Below are positions 5,634 to 8,032 of a stretch of DNA of 8,032 nt, one piece after another. Each line of letters opens with the position of its first letter. Within the stretch, counting starts at the first letter, position 1. A model generated the notes under the pieces. That model was not told where the DNA came from. It ran no database searches and worked only from the letters and a program-made list of their open reading frames with translations. Made by a program: the position numbers and the translations under genes. Source of the stretch: JBBQSN01 sp038213835 (lineage in GTDB: Bacteria > Actinomycetota > Actinomycetes > Actinomycetales > CAWJMD01); assembly GCA_038213835.1 (NCBI GenBank), contig JBBQSN010000154.1, positions 1 to 8,032 of the forward strand, given 5' to 3'.

Positions 5634-5685
5634 TACCAGGCACGCCGACGTGCAGGACGCCGACGCAGGGACTGGGAGGCACACC

Positions 5686-6231
5686 ATGGACATCAAGCGG
5701 ATCCGGACGGCGGCGTGGACCGGGGCCCTCGCGGGCGCCCTGGTGATCGGGGGCGTGGTGCCCTCGGCGACCGCCGCTCCGTACTGCGGCATCACGTGGG
5801 GATCGCTCGCCGAGCAGCGGGCCGGCCGCGACACCGGTCGGGTGTTCGACGTCCGCGCGGGGCGGCACACGTGCTTCGACCGGCTCGTCCTCGACCTCGA
5901 CGGCGACGCCGGCGGATGGACCGTGCGCTACGTCGACCAGGTGGTGAGAGCGGGCTCCGGCACGGTGCAGCCCGTGCGGGGCGGCGCCCGTCTCGAGGTC
6001 GTCCCCGGCAACGGTGCGGTGGCCTCCGACGCGTTCTTCATCGGTCGCGGGGCCGAGGTCGTCGACACCATGGGCTACCGCACGTTCCGCGAGGTGTCGT
6101 GGGCCAGCAGCGACCTGAGCCAGGCCAAGGTCGCGCTCGGCGTCCGGGCCCGGCTGCCGTTCCGGGTCCTCGTCGTGGACGGACCGGGCGCGCAGAGCCG
6201 GCTGGTGGTCGACGTCGCCCACCGCTGGTGA
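5686..6231 (+). CDS. secreted AMIN-like domain protein
   Basis: A predicted exported protein of 181 residues. The ATG is preceded by GGGAGG with a 6-base spacer, which rejects the longer in-frame start at 5605. Residues 1-31 form a classical Sec signal peptide: KRIRTAA basic region, a hydrophobic core GALAGALVIGGVV and a probable cleavage near SATAA|PYC. The mature part has Cys34 and Cys63, able to form one disulfide. It contains the beta-rich pattern AGRHTCFDRLVLDL (58-71), VRYVDQV (80-86), FREVSWASSD (134-143), ALGVRARLPFRVLVVD (150-165) and a terminal SRLVVDVAHRW. These are the hallmarks of the AMIN-like domain found in actinobacterial secreted proteins. No lipobox is seen. Its function is unknown; AMIN domains generally help target proteins to the envelope. 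It converges on the adnB-like gene. Confidence 0.85.
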   Translation: MDIKRIRTAAWTGALAGALVIGGVVPSATAAPYCGITWGSLAEQRAGRDTGRVFDVRAGRHTCFDRLVLDLDGDAGGWTVRYVDQVVRAGSGTVQPVRGGARLEVVPGNGAVASDAFFIGRGAEVVDTMGYRTFREVSWASSDLSQAKVALGVRARLPFRVLVVDGPGAQSRLVVDVAHRW

Positions 6232-6249
6232 CCCGGCCGGGTCACCAGC
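6224..6249. terminator. 26-bp perfect palindrome, candidate bidirectional terminator
   Basis: Thirteen bases starting at 6224 (GCTGGTGACCCGG) are followed directly by their exact reverse complement ending at 6249. The palindrome contains the stop codon of the AMIN-like gene and ends one base before the stop codon of the convergent adnB-like gene. As RNA it gives a hairpin of about 11 bp with a 4-base loop on either strand. Neither side has a T-run, so termination would be of the T-less type described for actinobacteria. Confidence 0.6.
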
Positions 6250-6250
6250 C

Positions 6251-8032
6251 TCAGGAGACGGGCTGCACCGCCTCGAGGAGGCGCACCAGCTCGGGCTCGC
6301 CGAGGTCGTCGGCGGCGCGCAGCGTGACCCCCTGGGCGACGTGGAAGAACGCGGCGCCGACCTGCTCGACCGGGACGCCCCGCAGCCGGGACCAGGCCAG
6401 CCGGTAGACGGCCAGCTGGATCTGAACGGCCTCGGCGTCAGCCCCGGTGGGCACCCGGCCGGTCTTCCAGTCGACGACGTCGTACCGCGTCAGCCCGCCC
6501 GCACCGGGACGTGCTCGGAACACCGCGTCCACCCGGCCACGCAGGACGGTGCCGGCCACGGCGGTCTCGACGTCGACCTCGACGTCGACCACCTCGCGGT
6601 CGGCCCACTCGCTGGCCAGGAACCTCGCCTGCAGGGCCGCGAGCTCGGGGGCGGGCCCGGCGGCCTCGTCGCCGGCGCCATCGAGGTCCTCGAGGTCGAG
6701 CAGCGCCTGCGAGCGCAGCTGCTGCTCGACCCACTCATGGAAGCTGGTGCCGAGCCGCGTCGTGGCGCGCGGCTCCCCCGGGACGGGACGGCGCAGCGCG
6801 AGGGCCAGCTCGGCCGGGTCGCGGGCCAGCCGCACCGCCCGGGACGCCGACAGGTGCGAGGGCAGCACCACCTCGAGGTGGGTGCGACGCAGCAGGTCGC
6901 GCTCGGCGAGCAGCCGGTCGACCTCCTCGGACAGGGCGGCGAACACCGGGCCGAGCTCGAGCGCGCTCCCGGCCCCGAGCACGGCGCCGGCCGCACGGTC
7001 GAGCACCTCGCGGCTCCCGAGCGTTGGTTCGAGCGGCCAGTCGTGCACCTTCTGCACGGCCTGCAGCGGGTTCGGTCCTTGCGGCTCGTGGTCCGGCAGG
7101 TCGGGGCCGCAGCCCACCCGCTCGAGCCCGTCGGCCGTCGAGGGCACCGCGGGGTCCAGCAGCTCCAGCAGGAACCGCGACGGCTTCAGGACGCTCTTGC
7201 GGGTGCCCCACCAGGCCCCGCTGAGCAGCAGCTCGTGCCGAGCCCGGGTGACCGCGACGTACGCGAGCCGGCGCTCCTCGAGCACCTCGTGGGCCCCGCA
7301 CGCGAACCGGTGCTCGAGCACCGAGGCCTGAGCCGCCCTGAGGTGCGGCACCGAGCGCCAGGGCCAGGTGGGCAGCGCGGCGACGTCGCCGCGCAGCTCG
7401 TAGGGCAGCAGCCCGACCGGTGTGAGCCACCCCGGTGCGGAGTCCTTTCCGTCCTTGCTGCCGCCGGAGGGGAACCGCCCCTCGACCAGGCCCGGCACGG
7501 CCACGACGTCCCACTCCAGGCCCTTGGCCGCGTGCACGGTGAGGACCTGGACGGCGTGCGGGTTGGCCTGGACCTCGTCCGGGACGACGCCGTCGTCGCC
7601 GTCGTGGCCGGTGATGCCCTCCTCGCCCAGCTCGAGCGCGCGCTCGCGGGTCTCGGCCGAGCGCAACCAGGACAGGAACGCCCCGAGCGTCGGCCGGTCG
7701 GCGCTGTCGTGGAACCGGGCCGCGACGTCGGTGAAGGTGTCGAGCTGGGTGCGTGCGGCCGCGGCGTCCGGGCCCGCGCCGGCGGCGAGCTCGACGTCGA
7801 GGAGCAGCGCCCGCTCCACCTCGGCGACGAGCTCGGGCAGGGACAGGTCGGCGGTGCGGCGCAGCCGGGCCAGCTCGGCCGCCAGCCGGACGAGCCGCTC
7901 GTGCCCCGCCGGCGACAGCGCGTGACCGGACGGGCCGGTCCACCCGGAGGGCGGCAGCTGGTCGAGCGCCTCGACGATCGAGGAGTCGTCGACCTGGTCG
8001 GGGTCGTGCACCGGAGCCGTCAGCCGGGCGCC
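6251..8032 (-). CDS. adnB: AdnB-like helicase-nuclease, C-terminal part (5' end outside window)
   Basis: The C-terminal half of a UvrD/RecB-type DNA motor with a nuclease tail, the AdnAB subunit that processes double-strand breaks. The frame is open through 8032, so GTG 8011 is not a real start. Numbering from that GTG, visible parts are helicase motif V VLTVHAAKGLEWDVVAVPGL (156-175), motif VI RRLAYVAVTRARHELLLSG (247-265), a linker, and a RecB-family nuclease: GTSFHEWVEQ (421-430, His425), GRVDAVF (Asp495), VVDWKTGR (Asp514 and Lys516) and QIQLAVYRLAW (530-540). All nuclease residues are intact. Motifs I-IV lie off the edge. In mycobacteria adnB is the AdnAB subunit gene nearer nudC, which fits this position; AdnA identity is not excluded. 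The helicase and nuclease call is near certain. Confidence 0.88.
   Translation of the reverse strand, partial: GARLTAPVHDPDQVDDSSIVEALDQLPPSGWTGPSGHALSPAGHERLVRLAAELARLRRTADLSLPELVAEVERALLLDVELAAGAGPDAAAARTQLDTFTDVAARFHDSADRPTLGAFLSWLRSAETRERALELGEEGITGHDGDDGVVPDEVQANPHAVQVLTVHAAKGLEWDVVAVPGLVEGRFPSGGSKDGKDSAPGWLTPVGLLPYELRGDVAALPTWPWRSVPHLRAAQASVLEHRFACGAHEVLEERRLAYVAVTRARHELLLSGAWWGTRKSVLKPSRFLLELLDPAVPSTADGLERVGCGPDLPDHEPQGPNPLQAVQKVHDWPLEPTLGSREVLDRAAGAVLGAGSALELGPVFAALSEEVDRLLAERDLLRRTHLEVVLPSHLSASRAVRLARDPAELALALRRPVPGEPRATTRLGTSFHEWVEQQLRSQALLDLEDLDGAGDEAAGPAPELAALQARFLASEWADREVVDVEVDVETAVAGTVLRGRVDAVFRARPGAGGLTRYDVVDWKTGRVPTGADAEAVQIQLAVYRLAWSRLRGVPVEQVGAAFFHVAQGVTLRAADDLGEPELVRLLEAVQPVS

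Noticed and set aside
4663..6222. 519-codon open frame on the minus strand across the phosphotransferase and AMIN-like genes
   Set aside because: It runs antisense through two recognisable genes and their intergenic region, is His/Gly/Arg-rich, and has no motif or ribosome binding site.
6565..6592. Tandem 12-base repeat of the GACGTCGACCTC type inside the adnB-like gene
   Set aside because: It encodes the alternating VDVEVDVE beta strand just before the nuclease motif, so protein sequence and biased codon use explain it.

Overview
The window is very GC-rich, with third codon positions nearly all G or C, and reads as chromosome of a high-GC actinobacterium. The gene set (UvrD2 with a four-cysteine/HRDC tail, mycoredoxin, NudC, an AdnB-type helicase-nuclease, an AMIN-like secreted protein) suggests a relative of Nocardioides; the genus is inference. 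Mycobacteria carry a similar block (adnA-adnB, nudC, mrx1, uvrD2, whiB7), so this is a conserved actinobacterial neighbourhood rather than a recent island. I see no tRNA, rRNA, insertion sequence or CRISPR array.

Left edge (1-507): downstream of uvrD2 on the minus strand lie a promoter-like site, a 5' hairpin, a strong ribosome binding site, a 77-codon ORF with coding-like codon use, a second hairpin and then an intrinsic terminator. By synteny the next minus-strand gene, outside the window, should be whiB7. The arrangement looks like an attenuated whiB7 leader and is the most interesting regulatory structure here.

Centre (508-4580): uvrD2 on the minus strand is divergent from mrx1 on the plus strand. 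The gap holds a textbook SigR/SigH-type promoter (GGAAT-N18-GTTG), fitting thiol-stress control of the mycoredoxin. Immediately after mrx1, and apparently translationally coupled through a CTG start, is a uridine-kinase-like protein whose P-loop has lost its lysine. It converges on nudC (minus strand) with only 4 bases between the stop codons.

Right part (4580-8032): nudC and a macrolide-phosphotransferase-like gene diverge from a 70-bp gap. Each has a TANNNT -10 box exactly 7 bases before a GTG, implying two leaderless mRNAs. An AMIN-like secreted protein follows, with an inverted repeat and an ECF-like promoter candidate upstream. It converges on the 3' part of an adnB-like helicase-nuclease gene, which runs off the right edge. 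A perfect 26-bp palindrome fills the gap between these two convergent genes.

Taken together, the neighbourhood combines DNA repair motors (UvrD2, AdnB), redox/NAD housekeeping (Mrx1, NudC) and probable antibiotic-stress functions (whiB7 leader, phosphotransferase). No wholly new multi-gene system is evident. The candidates for novelty are the leader with its 77-aa ORF and the degenerate kinase.
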